Part shown: positions 9,361 through 18,259 of the stretch, piece by piece
Numbering within the stretch: position 1 is the stretch's first letter
Layout of the letters: each line of letters opens with the position of its first letter
Assembly: GCA_003427395.1 (NCBI GenBank)
Contig: BFEA01000032.1
Coordinates: forward strand, 2,006,098-2,032,288
From: Chara braunii
Lineage: Eukaryota; Streptophyta; Charophyceae; Charales; Characeae
Length of the DNA: 26,191 nucleotides
Direction of reading: 5' to 3'
Translations under genes and position numbers: made by a program
Notes under the pieces: generated by a model
What the model saw: only the letters and a program-made list of their open reading frames with translations
Database searches by the model: none
What the model was told of the DNA's origin: nothing

Positions 9361-10737
9361 ATGAAAGCTAGATAGAGAGTAGGCTGCGATCGAGGAAGGG
9401 CGTTACTACGGGCAAAGTATCCTTCCGTGCTCTAACGGAAGATTCATTCGGAGCTGGCCACTTTGAGCGGAAAGGGAGAGGCAGGGCAGGATCTCTGCCG
9501 TACCGAACCGTTGGGACTGACCCTTGGGGGCAATACGGGGTGAAGTGAGCACGCAGCTGTGGTACCAAACTGCATACCGGATGGCAAATCCTGAACTAGC
9601 GGAAGCTTCCAGACAGGCTGTGTGTGCACGAGAAGGGGAGAGAAAAGACACTGATCAGAGTGGTAGATGTGCCGCCGACATGGTAAAATAGGTCTGAGCG
9701 AAGTAAGGCTAGATAAGTGTTAGGTGCTATGCGGCTGCCCTTGTTGTATACTTGATAAGCAGAGTTGAGCTTTGCTAAGTGCTGCATTGATGCCCAGTTG
9801 GGGCCATCGTAGCCTACCCCAATGTCGCACGGTAAAGGCTACCATTATAGCATAACGAGGGATTGTTATGGACGGTTGCTTCTCACCTTCAGGACTATAG
9901 AACCGCACACAACCCATACAGCTGAATAGAGTGGCTGCAGACGANAAGGNGAGATTTGNCTGCTGCATTTAGGGTCCGNGCTATAGCAGACTATTGCGTC
10001 TGGGCACAGATTATAACAGTTGTTGTCACTGCTACCGCCGCTGCTGGGGAAAGTTGCGGTTGTTGGCTACCGCCAAGTATTGCTGCTGTGTCTAAAGGCT
10101 GTTACTGACTGCTGGGCAGATACGATCAGGCTGAACAAGTAAGGGGTCATTGCTGCAGATTGGAGGACNGTCAGNAGAGTTTGNTTCGNCGGGTTGACTT
10201 CANGTTGACCAAGCAGTCGCAATCTTGGCTGCCATTGTGGGGCNCTCAGGCGAACCAAGATAACAAGGCCCTCTCCAGTGAGTCTGAGAGCACCCTTCTT
10301 GTATCTGAGGGTCTCAAATTTTCTACTTCTATCCTCCTTTCTCTAAGTCTGGTCCTGATCTGAACGGAAGGCGGCAGGCGGGATTGCAACCCGTAGGACC
10401 GCGTCAAGACTCTGTGGGGAGTCCACCCACCGATTGCGGGAGCTCTGCCGGAACCTAGGCGAGGTTCTGGAGGCAGGGAATCATCAGGTAAACCACTTCC
10501 ACCTGTATAATCCACTACTACCCATGTTTGCCTATCTCCCTGCAGTATGATTGATGTATGCATGAGTTGTCCCTATGATTACTGTTTTCTCTTCATGATC
10601 TAATCAGATTGAATGGAAAGAATGTGTGAGAGTGAAGCTTAAGTTTCATCTTTGTTTTGACTGAAAGCAGACTAAGGATGAACTGGGGGAAGGTGGGAGG
10701 ACGGCAGACTGTTTGTGATTGACAGGGCCAACCAAAG
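9361..10737. other. Unassigned region with scattered Ns
   Basis: No gene recognised. Plus-strand reading at 9377-9690 stays open apart from two stops and ends in an Ala/Glu/Arg-rich stretch, but no motif supports a product. Scattered single Ns at 9945-10243 mark poor assembly. Small stems occur near 10449-10472 (GGAACCT against AGGTTCT). Confidence 0.4.
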
Positions 10738-11419
10738 CCTGAGCATTGTTTCTACTGTGAATGGCTCAGGGCTATGTTTATTTGACTGTTTTCTGAAGGG
10801 TCAGACATTGTTTCCACTGTGAATGGTCTGGTTGCTATGTTTATTTTATTGTTTTCTAGGGAACCAGGCATTGTTTCTACTGTGAATGGCCTGGTTACTC
10901 TAGTTAACTCTGAGGGTTTTGCCTGATTGAAAGGGTTTAAATTCTTGTTTTATTCTGAGGGAGGATTTTTGGTCTGAGGCTAAGCATTGTTAGTGAATGG
11001 CTTAGCCTGAAAACCACGAACATAAATTAAACTAAGTATAAAGGAAAGTAATTTATGTATATTTACATGTGAACTGGCAGTTGGGCATTGTTTCTACTGT
11101 GAATGGTCCAGCGTTAAGCCATATCATTAAGAAGAAAGAAGGAAAAATGCAGAGTATAAATGGAAATAGTTTGGGGCAAGCTGAACATCGTTTCTACTGT
11201 GAATGGTTCAGTCCCCTGCCCATATTTGTCTCTTCTTTTTATCAAAGTCAGAGAAATATTAAAATCTTTGGATATTAAACAGCTTATGGCAATTTGGCAC
11301 TGTTTCCATGACGAATGGCTTAGTCATCTGCCCAAAAGAAGAAAAAAGTAGTTGAGCAACCTGTTCGTGTATATCATAAAGACAAGCTGGGCATTGTTTC
11401 CATGGCAAATGGTCCAGCT
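10738..11419 (+). repeat. Cluster of eight hairpins with a conserved core and covarying stems
   Basis: The core ATTGTTTCTACTGTGAATG, or a close variant, occurs eight times, at about 10745, 10807, 10870, 10986, 11097, 11187, 11300 and 11393. It is flanked by arms that differ in sequence but pair with each other: CCTGAGC/GCTCAGG (10738/10764), CAGAC/GTCTG (10802/10826), AACCAGGC/GCCTGGTT (10862/10889), AGGCTAAGC/GCTTAGCCT (10977/11000), TGGGC/GTCCA (11092/11106), CTGAAC/GTTCAG (11181/11206) and AGCTGGGC/GTCCAGCT (11385/11412). The copy near 11296 no longer pairs. In most copies ATT/AAT inside the core extends the stem past a bulged G. The fourth copy has a shortened core. Spacing is irregular at 55-120 bp. 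Confidence 0.85.
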
Positions 11420-11704
11420 CTATGTCTTATGTAAGATGGGTATAAGGATTCAAGAACTTGAAGATTCATGAACTATCTATATGAAATAAACTTGGGGTGG
11501 TGAGAGTACTCACATTGGTGGTTTGGTTTGTATGTGACTAGATGGGATGACTAGTTTGTTTAAGTTTCATTACTATAGGTAGTTGTTGTAGTTGCTCGCC
11601 ACGTGCTAGAGCCATAGAAGTTAGTGTTGATTCCTGCATTATCTGTAATAACGTTTTTTTTACCTAGGTCAATTCCTGCATTTTCTGAGATATTTTCTTA
11701 TACT
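11420..11704. other. AT-rich spacer
   Basis: Nothing recognisable. It joins two structured-repeat clusters, and its composition resembles both. Confidence 0.4.
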
Positions 11705-12250
11705 TGGCTTTGTATAAATCTTGGCGAGCTATTTTTCCTACGGCAAGCACTGCCGAAATTTCTACAAAGTTAATCAACTTTTGACTTGTCAGAGTTCAGC
11801 TTGTCTTTTCCCTTTATGGATTAGTATAAATCTGGAAAGTCTCCCTTTCTAGAGAGAGTGCTGCCCAAATTTTTACTAATTCAGGGAGTTAGACAAAATT
11901 GGACTTTGAGAAGTCAAAGTTATTCTCAAAATTCGGAACTTAGCCTTGTATAAATTCTGGAATAACACTTTTCCAGAGGGAGTGCTGCCGAAATTTCTAC
12001 AAAATTAAGGAGTTAGTTAAATTCAGTCTAAAGTTGATCTCGAGCTGTTGTTCGAGTTCGTATCTGACTTAGTATAAATCTGGGAAGTCTCCCTTTCTAA
12101 GGGGAGTGCTGCCCAAATTTCTACTAATTCAGAGAGTTAGACAGAATTTGACTTTCCAGAGTCAGAGATTATTTCTGCTCTCATATCTCGGCTTATATAA
12201 ATTATGAAAAGACACTTTTCCTACGGGAAGCGCTGCCAAAATTTTCTTAG
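11705..12250 (+). repeat. Five tandem ~123-bp units with TATAAAT and small hairpins
   Basis: TATAAAT lies at 11713, 11825, 11949, 12073 and 12196, so spacing is 112, 124, 124 and 123 bp. Each unit then has a short stem, such as TCTCC...GGGGAG or CTTTTCC...GGGAAG, followed by GTGCTGCCCAAATTT or a variant with ACTAATTCAG or ACAAAGTTAA. Stem arms differ between units but stay roughly complementary. TATAAAT could act as a TATA element in each unit, but nothing else supports promoter activity. Confidence 0.75.
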
Positions 12251-13623
12251 TTTAGAGGAGATAGATTATATTTTGATAGGTGATTCAGCCGATCCACCCA
12301 GAATAGGGGAGACTTTGCAATTGGTCTACCTTCAGCTTAAGCGCTGACTTAAAAGTAGACTTAGATTTAGCTAATAAGGAAATTTTGAGTGAGGATGTAT
12401 TATGGAGTTGTATTCTCCATACACTTATAATCTTAGCTTAGGGATTGGTCTGCCGTGTGTTACAGGTTTTTTTTTATCATTTGATCCAAGTTCAGGTCTA
12501 GATCCAGCTTGATTCCTTGAGGATCACTTACTGTTATCACTGATAACAGATCGGTTGCCGATTCGTCGGTCTACGACTCAATTTCAACTATCCCTCTACA
12601 CTCAACCAAAAAGGCTTTAGCCCTTGTGATTTCGTTGTTTTATTAAGGTTTCACCCGGACTTTTATTGAATGGCCATTTAACAAAGGTGCTGAGTATTTA
12701 ATTAAGGTTGGTTGGACAGGAGGTTTGGGGCTTGCATGGGTAAAGCGAGGGGTATGAGTGTCGAAGGTGGTTGGGGTTGACTTCGTGTAGTGTGTGGGCT
12801 GTTGATTTGGTTCGTTGATGTGATGGCACGTATGTGCTGTGAAGCAGATTCTGAATCTGGTTGCCTACGATCACACATATGCGTATTATTGCGAGAAACC
12901 CCAGGGAGACCGTGAAAAGTGATCGTCATATACTGAACGCTTATATATGTATACATGGGTATACTTGGGATGAATGTTTGTATGGGTTGAAGAGCCCCCA
13001 CGTTAGAGCCCGCTCAGAAACTGAGACTGAGGGACTTAGGGGAGGTCTCTCCTTTTATTCTTGTCTCTTGCTATTTGATGATTTTCTTAGTCGGACGTTT
13101 AGTCCTGGGCCGGGATTCGAGGTCCTTGTCCAGGACATCCCAAGCCCTAGGCTCTGCAGGGGAGGGGTTTTCCCTCGCGAAGAGCCTATTTGATTTACCT
13201 ACCGAGACACTCAGGTCGAGAGCCTAAGGTGCAGCGGCGGCTGCACGACTTTTTCTTCAGCCGTGCAATGTCGTGAAGGGTTAGGCCCTCACGACACTTC
13301 AAGTCTGACAGTTGAGTGTCATAAGCGGTACTCGGATCCATGAGGGACCGCTTGATTATGGGCACTACATAGTACGCCATCGTTGCGACTGCTTGTGTAT
13401 ACCTGCATTGCAAGTCGATGTGAGTATGCCCTGCGTCCGCGCGGTTTTATACTAAGTTCAGCGCGCGACGCATACCTGATTTCCGCACTGGAAAGTTATG
13501 GGTTGGCTACCGAGGGGCTAGGAGCGGTGTCGCGTTGTTGGTATTGTGTCGTTTCGTATATATGTTGTTTTGTGTGTATGTGTGTTCGTAAAGTGGAGTG
13601 CGCGTGGTGTGTGGGATGCGTCC
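12251..13623. other. Unassigned sequence up to the assembly gap
   Basis: No gene recognised. A perfect 8-bp hairpin (CTGTTATC / GATAACAG, loop ACT) lies at 12531-12549. A 110-codon open frame on the plus strand (12861-13193) lacks an ATG and any motif. Around 13438-13468 a TTTTATACTA stretch lies between CGCGCG tracts. This region may contain the left part of the LTR whose tail emerges after the gap, but the join cannot be seen. Confidence 0.4.
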
Positions 13624-14188
13624 NNNNNNNNNNNNNNNNNNNNNNNNNNNNNNNNNNNNNNNNNNNNNNNNNNNNNNNNNNNNNNNNNNNNNNNNNNNNN
13701 NNNNNNNNNNNNNNNNNNNNNNNNNNNNNNNNNNNNNNNNNNNNNNNNNNNNNNNNNNNNNNNNNNNNNNNNNNNNNNNNNNNNNNNNNNNNNNNNNNNN
13801 NNNNNNNNNNNNNNNNNNNNNNNNNNNNNNNNNNNNNNNNNNNNNNNNNNNNNNNNNNNNNNNNNNNNNNNNNNNNNNNNNNNNNNNNNNNNNNNNNNNN
13901 NNNNNNNNNNNNNNNNNNNNNNNNNNNNNNNNNNNNNNNNNNNNNNNNNNNNNNNNNNNNNNNNNNNNNNNNNNNNNNNNNNNNNNNNNNNNNNNNNNNN
14001 NNNNNNNNNNNNNNNNNNNNNNNNNNNNNNNNNNNNNNNNNNNNNNNNNNNNNNNNNNNNNNNNNNNNNNNNNNNNNNNNNNNNNNNNNNNNNNNNNNNN
14101 NNNNNNNNNNNNNNNNNNNNNNNNNNNNNNNNNNNNNNNNNNNNNNNNNNNNNNNNNNNNNNNNNNNNNNNNNNNNNNNNNNNNNNNN
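13624..14188. other. Assembly gap (565 Ns)
   Basis: An unbroken run of N. Open frames drawn across it are meaningless. Confidence 1.
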
Positions 14189-14268
14189 TCTAAAAACCAA
14201 CTCCTGCGTGACGCGGCCGGGAGGGTCCCGCGCTGCCCCCGTGCGGTGCCGGATCGATGCGCCCGACA
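14189..14268 (+). mobile_element. 3' end of an LTR (left, partial)
   Basis: The block ends in GCCCGACA, with the CA that closes LTRs, two bases before a tRNA-Asp primer-binding site. It contains CTCCTGCGTGACG, the counterpart of TCCTGCGTGACA at the same place in the LTR at 15330-16786. The rest is a different, more GC-rich sequence. It is therefore the U5 end of a related but distinct LTR whose left part lies in the gap. Confidence 0.65.
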
Positions 14269-14270
14269 GG

Positions 14271-14288
14271 TGGCGCCGCTGCCGGGGA
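14271..14288 (+). other. Primer-binding site, tRNA-Asp type
   Basis: TGGCGCCGCTGCCGGGGA is complementary to the 3' end of tRNA-Asp including CCA, with one difference from the plant consensus (C for T at the tenth base). Its position two bases after an LTR end marks the minus-strand priming site for reverse transcription. Confidence 0.8.
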
Positions 14289-14521
14289 TAGCGGAAAGCC
14301 TACCGTTGTCCCTGGTGGAACGACATCCGGGTATGAGAAGTGAATAAGAAAAGGGATAAAGGAGTGATGAGAAGGTAGTGAAGCAATATATGAATGACTA
14401 AGTGTAGGTGAGGAAATTTACCTACCCAAGTAGAGGAAGTATGAGGGACGATCGTGTTAACATTGGGTAAAGTAAGTACTAAGGGTTAGGTAGGACGGAT
14501 GGAATAGACCGATCAAGGTAT
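14289..14521. other. Purine-rich remnant of the retroelement interior
   Basis: Only about 230 bp separate the primer-binding site from integrase code. In an intact Ty3-type element gag, protease, reverse transcriptase, RNase H and most of integrase would occupy several kilobases here. A large deletion has therefore removed them. A short inverted repeat (TAGGT...ACCTA, about 14405-14425) is visible. Confidence 0.6.
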
Positions 14522-15163
14522 AGTGTGGCAGCCAACTACACCATGGCCGCGCACCCCCAGGCAAATGCTCCCGTAGAGAGAGGACATAGTACCATTACGA
14601 ATCTCCTGGCCAAATGGACTTAAGGTAGGCGTAATCAATGGCCAAGATACCTAAGGGCGGCTTTCTTTGTCGAGAACATTACAGCAAAGAGATCCACCAA
14701 GTACACACCTGCGACACTGTGGTACGGAAGGCATGCCACCTTCCCTATCGAAAGCTTTCTTAAGACATGGAGGCACCAGGATCTAGAAGTTAACCTGTCA
14801 TTTGAAGAGTTGCTCAATATTCGGGCGCGGCAGGTTGGGGCGATAGAAGAAAGGATCCAGGAGGCATCTGATCAGGTGGCGAGAAGCCGTATGAATGATA
14901 AGGCTCGAAGGGATCAGTCTACGCGAGTGAGGAAAGTACCCTTGGCAGTCGGGGATGTCGTGCTTCTCTACGATACATCGTTAGAGAAGCAGTGGTCCAG
15001 GAAGCTCAATAAGAGGTGGTTAGGTCCCTACCGAATCGCACGGGTCGGAGACTTCGGAGCGTACCAGATCGAGGAGTTAAATGAGACTGAGTGGAGGGAT
15101 TGGGTATCTGGAACGCGACTGAAGAAATTTGTGGCGAGAGAAGAGGTAAGAGAGATGACCTGA
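14522..15163 (+). pseudogene. Ty3-type retrotransposon integrase, C-terminal remnant
   Basis: This is the end of a Pol polyprotein. The reading frame starts inside the integrase core. HPQAN (14552-14566) is followed by VERGH, whose Glu (14576-14578) is the third catalytic residue of the DD35E triad. After LLAKWT an in-frame TAA (14621-14623) breaks the gene, and the frame then continues to a natural stop at 15163. The later part has the WPRYL...AAFFVENITA segment and the TPATLWYGR motif typical of Ty3 integrases. It ends with a C-terminal domain that includes GDVVLLYDTSLEKQW and RWLGPYRI (around 14955-15037). No chromodomain is evident. The upstream catalytic Asp residues and all other pol domains are missing. 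As the last gene before the LTR at 15330, it occupies the normal place of integrase. Confidence 0.9.
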
Positions 15164-15329
15164 CCGCCTTTAGAATAGAAGTAACAGGGTGTGTAGGTTA
15201 GGTAGGATGCATGCTGCACGAGTATGGTCTGGTCTGAGCTTGCTNTGATTATCACCTGCTTGCTTACCTCAATGTGTGCCTGTTGTCTCCTTCGCCTGTT
15301 GTGCAGGTCTGACTTTACGAAGACAGACA
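15164..15329 (+). other. Pol-LTR spacer
   Basis: This is 166 bp between the integrase stop and the LTR. A polypurine tract would be expected directly before a 3' LTR, but none is visible. A pyrimidine-rich stretch ending TTGTGCAG|GT (about 15281-15308) looks like a 3' splice site. Confidence 0.5.
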
Positions 15330-15691
15330 TGGTACAGGGGGCAGAGAAGGGGGTGAAGGGCACCACATATGACAGGATTGCCGACTACATATTTCGCAGG
15401 GAGAGTTATTGGAGGGATAATTGGCTACATGTGGTGTTTCCTCGCGTACCTTCAGCACCTGGGGGTGTACTCTTCGACTTTGATGGGTGTAACCCCAAGC
15501 CCCTCAGTGAGTCTCGCAGCAAGGAGAAGAGGTGGAAGGACAACCGGATGAGAAGGGAGATAGCCAGATCCGGGGTCCCGATCACTACATGCGTACAGAG
15601 ATCGGAGACGGACGAGTCCGACCAGGAGCCCTGTTGCGTGAGCGACGTTGATCTTGGCGACTACTTCGACTGGGACACTCACAGGGACTGA
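15329..15691 (+). CDS. LTR-encoded ORFa, unknown protein (120 aa)
   Basis: Unrecognised. The ATG overlaps the TG that opens the LTR. The predicted protein begins MVQGAEKGVKG and has an aromatic-rich N-terminal half (YDRIADYIFRRESYWRDNW, roughly residues 15-33). A strongly basic stretch (SKEKRWKDNRMRREIARSG, about 67-85) follows. The tail is acidic and aromatic and ends DLGDYFDWDTHRD. Such a basic-then-acidic layout could suit a nucleic-acid-associated protein, but that is inference. The right LTR keeps the frame intact with only about seven base changes, the lowest divergence in the LTR. In that copy the ATG is replaced by TCG. In the same frame, after the stop, come about 115 bp and then ORFb, so the two may once have been joined or spliced. 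Confidence 0.5.
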   Translation: MVQGAEKGVKGTTYDRIADYIFRRESYWRDNWLHVVFPRVPSAPGGVLFDFDGCNPKPLSESRSKEKRWKDNRMRREIARSGVPITTCVQRSETDESDQEPCCVSDVDLGDYFDWDTHRD

Positions 15692-15808
15692 TTCCGTGGA
15701 CAGTAGCAGGAGCGCTGGAGACCAGTGAGCGGAGACGACGGAGAGCAACTTTGAGGAGGATTGCATATCTTCTTGCACGATATCTGCTCGAGGGCGACTG
15801 ACTTCTAC

Positions 15809-16258
15809 ATGTCAGACGCCCCCAGGACCGACGTGGTTATTGGTCCCCCAAGAGGGGAAGGTCCGGTCCTATATCTCGGAGATGGCTATAGTCATTTGGT
15901 CGGGGCTGACTTTGCTATGCAGGCTTTTCGGAAGCCTCTTTACAGAGATCGTTTCCTTGAGGTTTCTTATGTCTACGCTGACAGGAGAGGACGGATTGAG
16001 ATATTGATTGGAATTACAGACAATATTACCCTTGCAGAGGAGCTTTACCTCAGGAGCGTTGCGGACGAGGAGATGGCTAAGTGCATGACCTATATCTGCA
16101 AGATTGATCCAGCAGCGCCTCTTGATATCAACTATGTGGCACCAGAGTCGATAGCCACACGGCTTCTCAATGACGAGGAGGACCAGCGAGTACCAGATAT
16201 GGAGTTCCAGACAGCAGTAATTACTCACGAGGGGGTACCACTTATCATCATTGATTGA
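15809..16258 (+). CDS. LTR-encoded ORFb, unknown protein (149 aa)
   Basis: Unrecognised. The first ATG in the open frame gives a protein beginning MSDAPRTDVVIGPPRGEG. A central hydrophobic-strand region contains RFLEVSYVYADRRGRIEILIG (about 57-77), then an acidic helix-like part (NITLAEELYLRSVADEEM). It ends VPLIIID. The right LTR holds the same 149-codon frame without a break despite about 28 base changes. It has no signal peptide and no clear membrane segment. The strand region resembles the VHVLVSRFLDTDDYD-type modules inside the element, so it may be another member of that family. That likeness is weak and judged by eye. Confidence 0.5.
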   Translation: MSDAPRTDVVIGPPRGEGPVLYLGDGYSHLVGADFAMQAFRKPLYRDRFLEVSYVYADRRGRIEILIGITDNITLAEELYLRSVADEEMAKCMTYICKIDPAAPLDINYVAPESIATRLLNDEEDQRVPDMEFQTAVITHEGVPLIIID

Positions 16259-16328
16259 GGTTCTCTCTTTTCAGTCACTATGATGTATTACGACATTATT
16301 ATTATTTATTAGAGAGTGCAGCCCTTCG

Positions 16329-16640
16329 ATGGCTGCTCCCTACATACACTGTGTACTAATCTTCTGTCTCGTATCTCTGGTCATGCTCTTGCAGAGTCTT
16401 GTTTCTGGTCTTCTCATTTTGTCAATGTCAATTTCTGTATGGTGTATGTATGTTATTTTCCTCCTTATGATACACATGTTACACTCAAGGCAGCTTGAAG
16501 GACTCCTGGATGATAGGGACTCTGGTGACCTTGAATCTAACCTTTATACGGGATCAGGTGCAGGCGATAAACCCGAACGCCTCACTCTAAATCGTGTCAC
16601 CGCTGGAAGGAGAGATCACCCTGACTACTCGGCTGTATAA
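16329..16640 (+). CDS. LTR-encoded ORFc, small predicted membrane protein (103 aa)
   Basis: Unrecognised. It starts at ATG with MAAPYIHCVLIFCLVSLV. Residues about 5-53 are almost wholly hydrophobic, enough for two membrane spans (roughly 6-28 and 30-52). A hydrophilic tail follows, with LLDDRDSGDLESNLY and a basic end that finishes DYSAV. An env-like membrane product carried by the LTR is conceivable but not shown. In the right LTR a TGA replaces a TGG codon at codon 38. The frame is one of the fastest-changing parts of the LTR, so it may be non-functional or accidental. Confidence 0.35.
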   Translation: MAAPYIHCVLIFCLVSLVMLLQSLVSGLLILSMSISVWCMYVIFLLMIHMLHSRQLEGLLDDRDSGDLESNLYTGSGAGDKPERLTLNRVTAGRRDHPDYSAV

Positions 16641-16673
16641 CTAAGCGTGACAAAGACTGCCTCTGAATACACT

Positions 16674-16705
16674 TTTATTTTATACCTATCAAAATCCTGC
16701 GTGAC
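16674..16705 (+). promoter_or_regulatory. Possible LTR TATA region
   Basis: TTTTATTTTATACCTATCAAAA precedes TCCTGCGTGAC. The right LTR has TTCTATACCTATAAAAATC at the same place, which is a better TATA box. The left partial LTR keeps the same ending. Conservation about 100 bp before the U5 end would suit a U3/R core promoter, but it could also be a poly(A) signal region. Confidence 0.35.
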
Positions 16706-16790
16706 AGCTTGCCAGTCCACCAACCCACTGAGCCCGGTCCGGGGAAGAACATCTAACCACACCCTTGAAGCAGTGGGGGCGCGACAAAAA

Positions 16791-16808
16791 TGGCGCCGTT
16801 GCCGGGGA
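16791..16808 (+). other. Primer-binding site, tRNA-Asp type
   Basis: TGGCGCCGTTGCCGGGGA is complementary over 18 bases to the 3' end of plant-type tRNA-Asp including CCA. It lies four bases (AAAA) after the LTR end. This primer choice is known in plant Ty3 lineages such as Athila. It fixes the orientation of the element as plus. Confidence 0.9.
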
Positions 16809-16822
16809 CTCAAAAATCTTGA

Positions 16823-17443
16823 GTTCCTGGGAGCGGACCTTGGTCACAATATTTTGTGACTAGGCAGCAGTCTAGCATACTTCGCATAAGGTCTGGCTTA
16901 GATCAGAAAGACTTTCGGCTAGAGGAGCCCCGAGAGGAGGGACCTTTTGCAGAAGTCTATCTGAAGTGGTTCAGACGTGCAAACAAGGGTTTGGAATTTG
17001 TTTTTTGGACTCTTCGCTTGAGAAGTCCAAAAGTCAAAAACCAGATGATGAGTGAAGATTATAACGTTCTAGAAGCCCTAACTCGTGTCACCTTCGGTGG
17101 TGCCTTCCCTTATATGTTTGTCAAATGCATTACTTGTGTAAAAAGTACGACAACTGTGCATGTGCTTGTCTCTAGATTCCTTGACACTGATGATTATGAT
17201 ATTCGACCCTACATCCTAGAAGGGGCTGATCAGGACCCTAGCTTCTTTACCAACTAGGATGTCATAGTGGAGTGTGTCAAAGTCGAGAGGGATCAGTTGA
17301 GACAGCAAGGGATAGAAGCGAATTGGAGCTTACTGCCTAGGATTTATGAGAAGATTCCTACCCCGCCAGTACCTAAAGGGTTCTGCGATCGTAGAAACTG
17401 GCAGCCAATCATCAATGCAGCACTGAGGAGGCAAACTTGGTAA
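16823..17443 (+). pseudogene. Internal ORF module 1, unknown, with in-frame stops
   Basis: This occupies the gag position directly after the primer-binding site, but no gag, zinc-knuckle or pol motif is seen. The frame is open from 16823. An ATG at 17045/17048 starts MMSEDYNVLEALTRV, followed by a strand-rich part with FPYMFVKCITC and VHVLVSRFLDTDDYDIRPY. A TAG ends it at 17255-17257. The same frame then continues for 61 codons containing RQQGIEANWSLLPRIYEKIP and PIINAALRRQTW, up to a TAA at 17441-17443. Module 2 has homologues of both halves with stops at the same two places. TTG|GTAAGT at the second stop is a perfect 5' splice-site match, so the stops may lie at exon edges. Otherwise the module is a duplicated pseudogene. 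Confidence 0.5.
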
Positions 17444-17450
17444 GTAGTCG

Positions 17451-18215
17451 ATGTCGACAATTACGAAAGCGATAGAGGCGCTGACAAGGATCACGGCTGG
17501 GAGTGTCTTCCCGTACGTCATTGAGAGGTGTGTGACTTGTGAGCACGAATCAGTGATCTTGTACGTCCTTGTAGCTCGGTTTTTTGATACGGATGAATAT
17601 GATGTGAGGTCATACGTAGCTACTGAGACAAGGAGAGGGATCGATTATGAAGCATGTTGGATAGGTGCTGCTAAGTAGGTTCTCAATGAAAGGTTGTTGC
17701 TGAGACAACAAGGGAAGAAAGTAACTTGGAGTGTCCTGCCTAGAGAATTTGAGAGATTCCCAAGTCCGCCTGTGTCCGCTAGTTTCTGCAAGGGAAAGGA
17801 CTGTGGACCAATCCTCAACGCGGTACTTAGGGACCGAGTGTGGTGAGTCATCCCAAGAGATGTCTACATTCCTGATGACGGAGAGAGCTTTTGCTTCGAG
17901 GTCTATCTAGATGAGCAACGAGCGACTGTCGTCGGGGCCGTGAGAGGATGCGACACTAGACTGGGTAGGCATGATGAGATTGGCATGGTAGAACACTACC
18001 TTGGGCTTATGCAGGCGGCTGCTTTTAGAGCAATTACGGGTCAGACTAAGATTAGGCATACGCTGGATTGCAAGAGTTCAGATGGCAGGACGGTGATGCT
18101 ACATGCGAGAGATGAGACCATCCTACCTAGACAGCGCTCTGCAGACAGTCTGGCTAGAGGCGCTAGAAGCAGCCCAAGGGAATGCTACTGGAATAAGAAA
18201 ACTATATGTCAATAG
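17451..18215 (+). pseudogene. Internal ORF module 2, paralogue of module 1
   Basis: An ATG at 17451 starts MSTITKAIEALTRI. FPYVIERCVTC and LYVLVARFFDTDEYDVRSY follow, clearly homologous to module 1 (roughly half the residues identical in the best part). TAG at 17676-17678 ends it, where module 1 also has TAG. The second half (RQQGKKVTWSVLPREFERFP ... PILNAVLRDRVW) ends in TGA within GTG|GTGAGT, again like a 5' splice site, where module 1 has TAA. The same frame then stays open to 18215 with GESFCFEVYLDEQ and KIRHTLDCKSSDGRTVMLHA. No catalytic motif is recognised. Confidence 0.5.
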
Positions 18216-18259
18216 CGACTGTGACCATTGGTAGAGGATGGTTAGATAAAGTAACTTAG

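Larger units (their letters stand above)
15330..16786 (+). mobile_element. Long terminal repeat, left copy (1457 bp)
   Basis: This matches 24599-26055 throughout, with about 90 substitutions by eye and no indel, and both copies are offset by exactly 9269 bp. It starts TGGTACAG and ends GCGCGACA, giving TG...CA ends. The right copy begins CG, so the left edge is slightly uncertain. Four bases after its end lies a tRNA-Asp primer-binding site, so it is the 5' LTR of the element to its right. It also sits where the 3' LTR of the integrase remnant should be. It encodes ORFa, ORFb and ORFc. No 5-bp target duplication joins its left flank (AGACA) to the right flank of the second copy (CCGTA). Confidence 0.85.

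Noticed and set aside
10490-10548. Possible short intron (GTAAAC...CTGCAG)
   Set aside because: The two splice-like ends are about 58 bases apart, but no reading frame is improved by joining them and no gene is recognised around them.
10738-11419. CRISPR-like or miRNA-cluster reading of the hairpin family
   Set aside because: The conserved part is the loop and spacing is irregular, unlike CRISPR. Stems of 5-9 bp are too short for plant miRNA precursors.
13383-14347. Long open frames of 215-302 codons on both strands
   Set aside because: They run through the 565-base N gap, so most codons are unknown and the open length is an artefact.
14635-16228. Minus-strand frames opposite the integrase and LTR ORFs
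   Set aside because: Shadows of the plus-strand coding sequence. Integrase motifs are on the plus strand.
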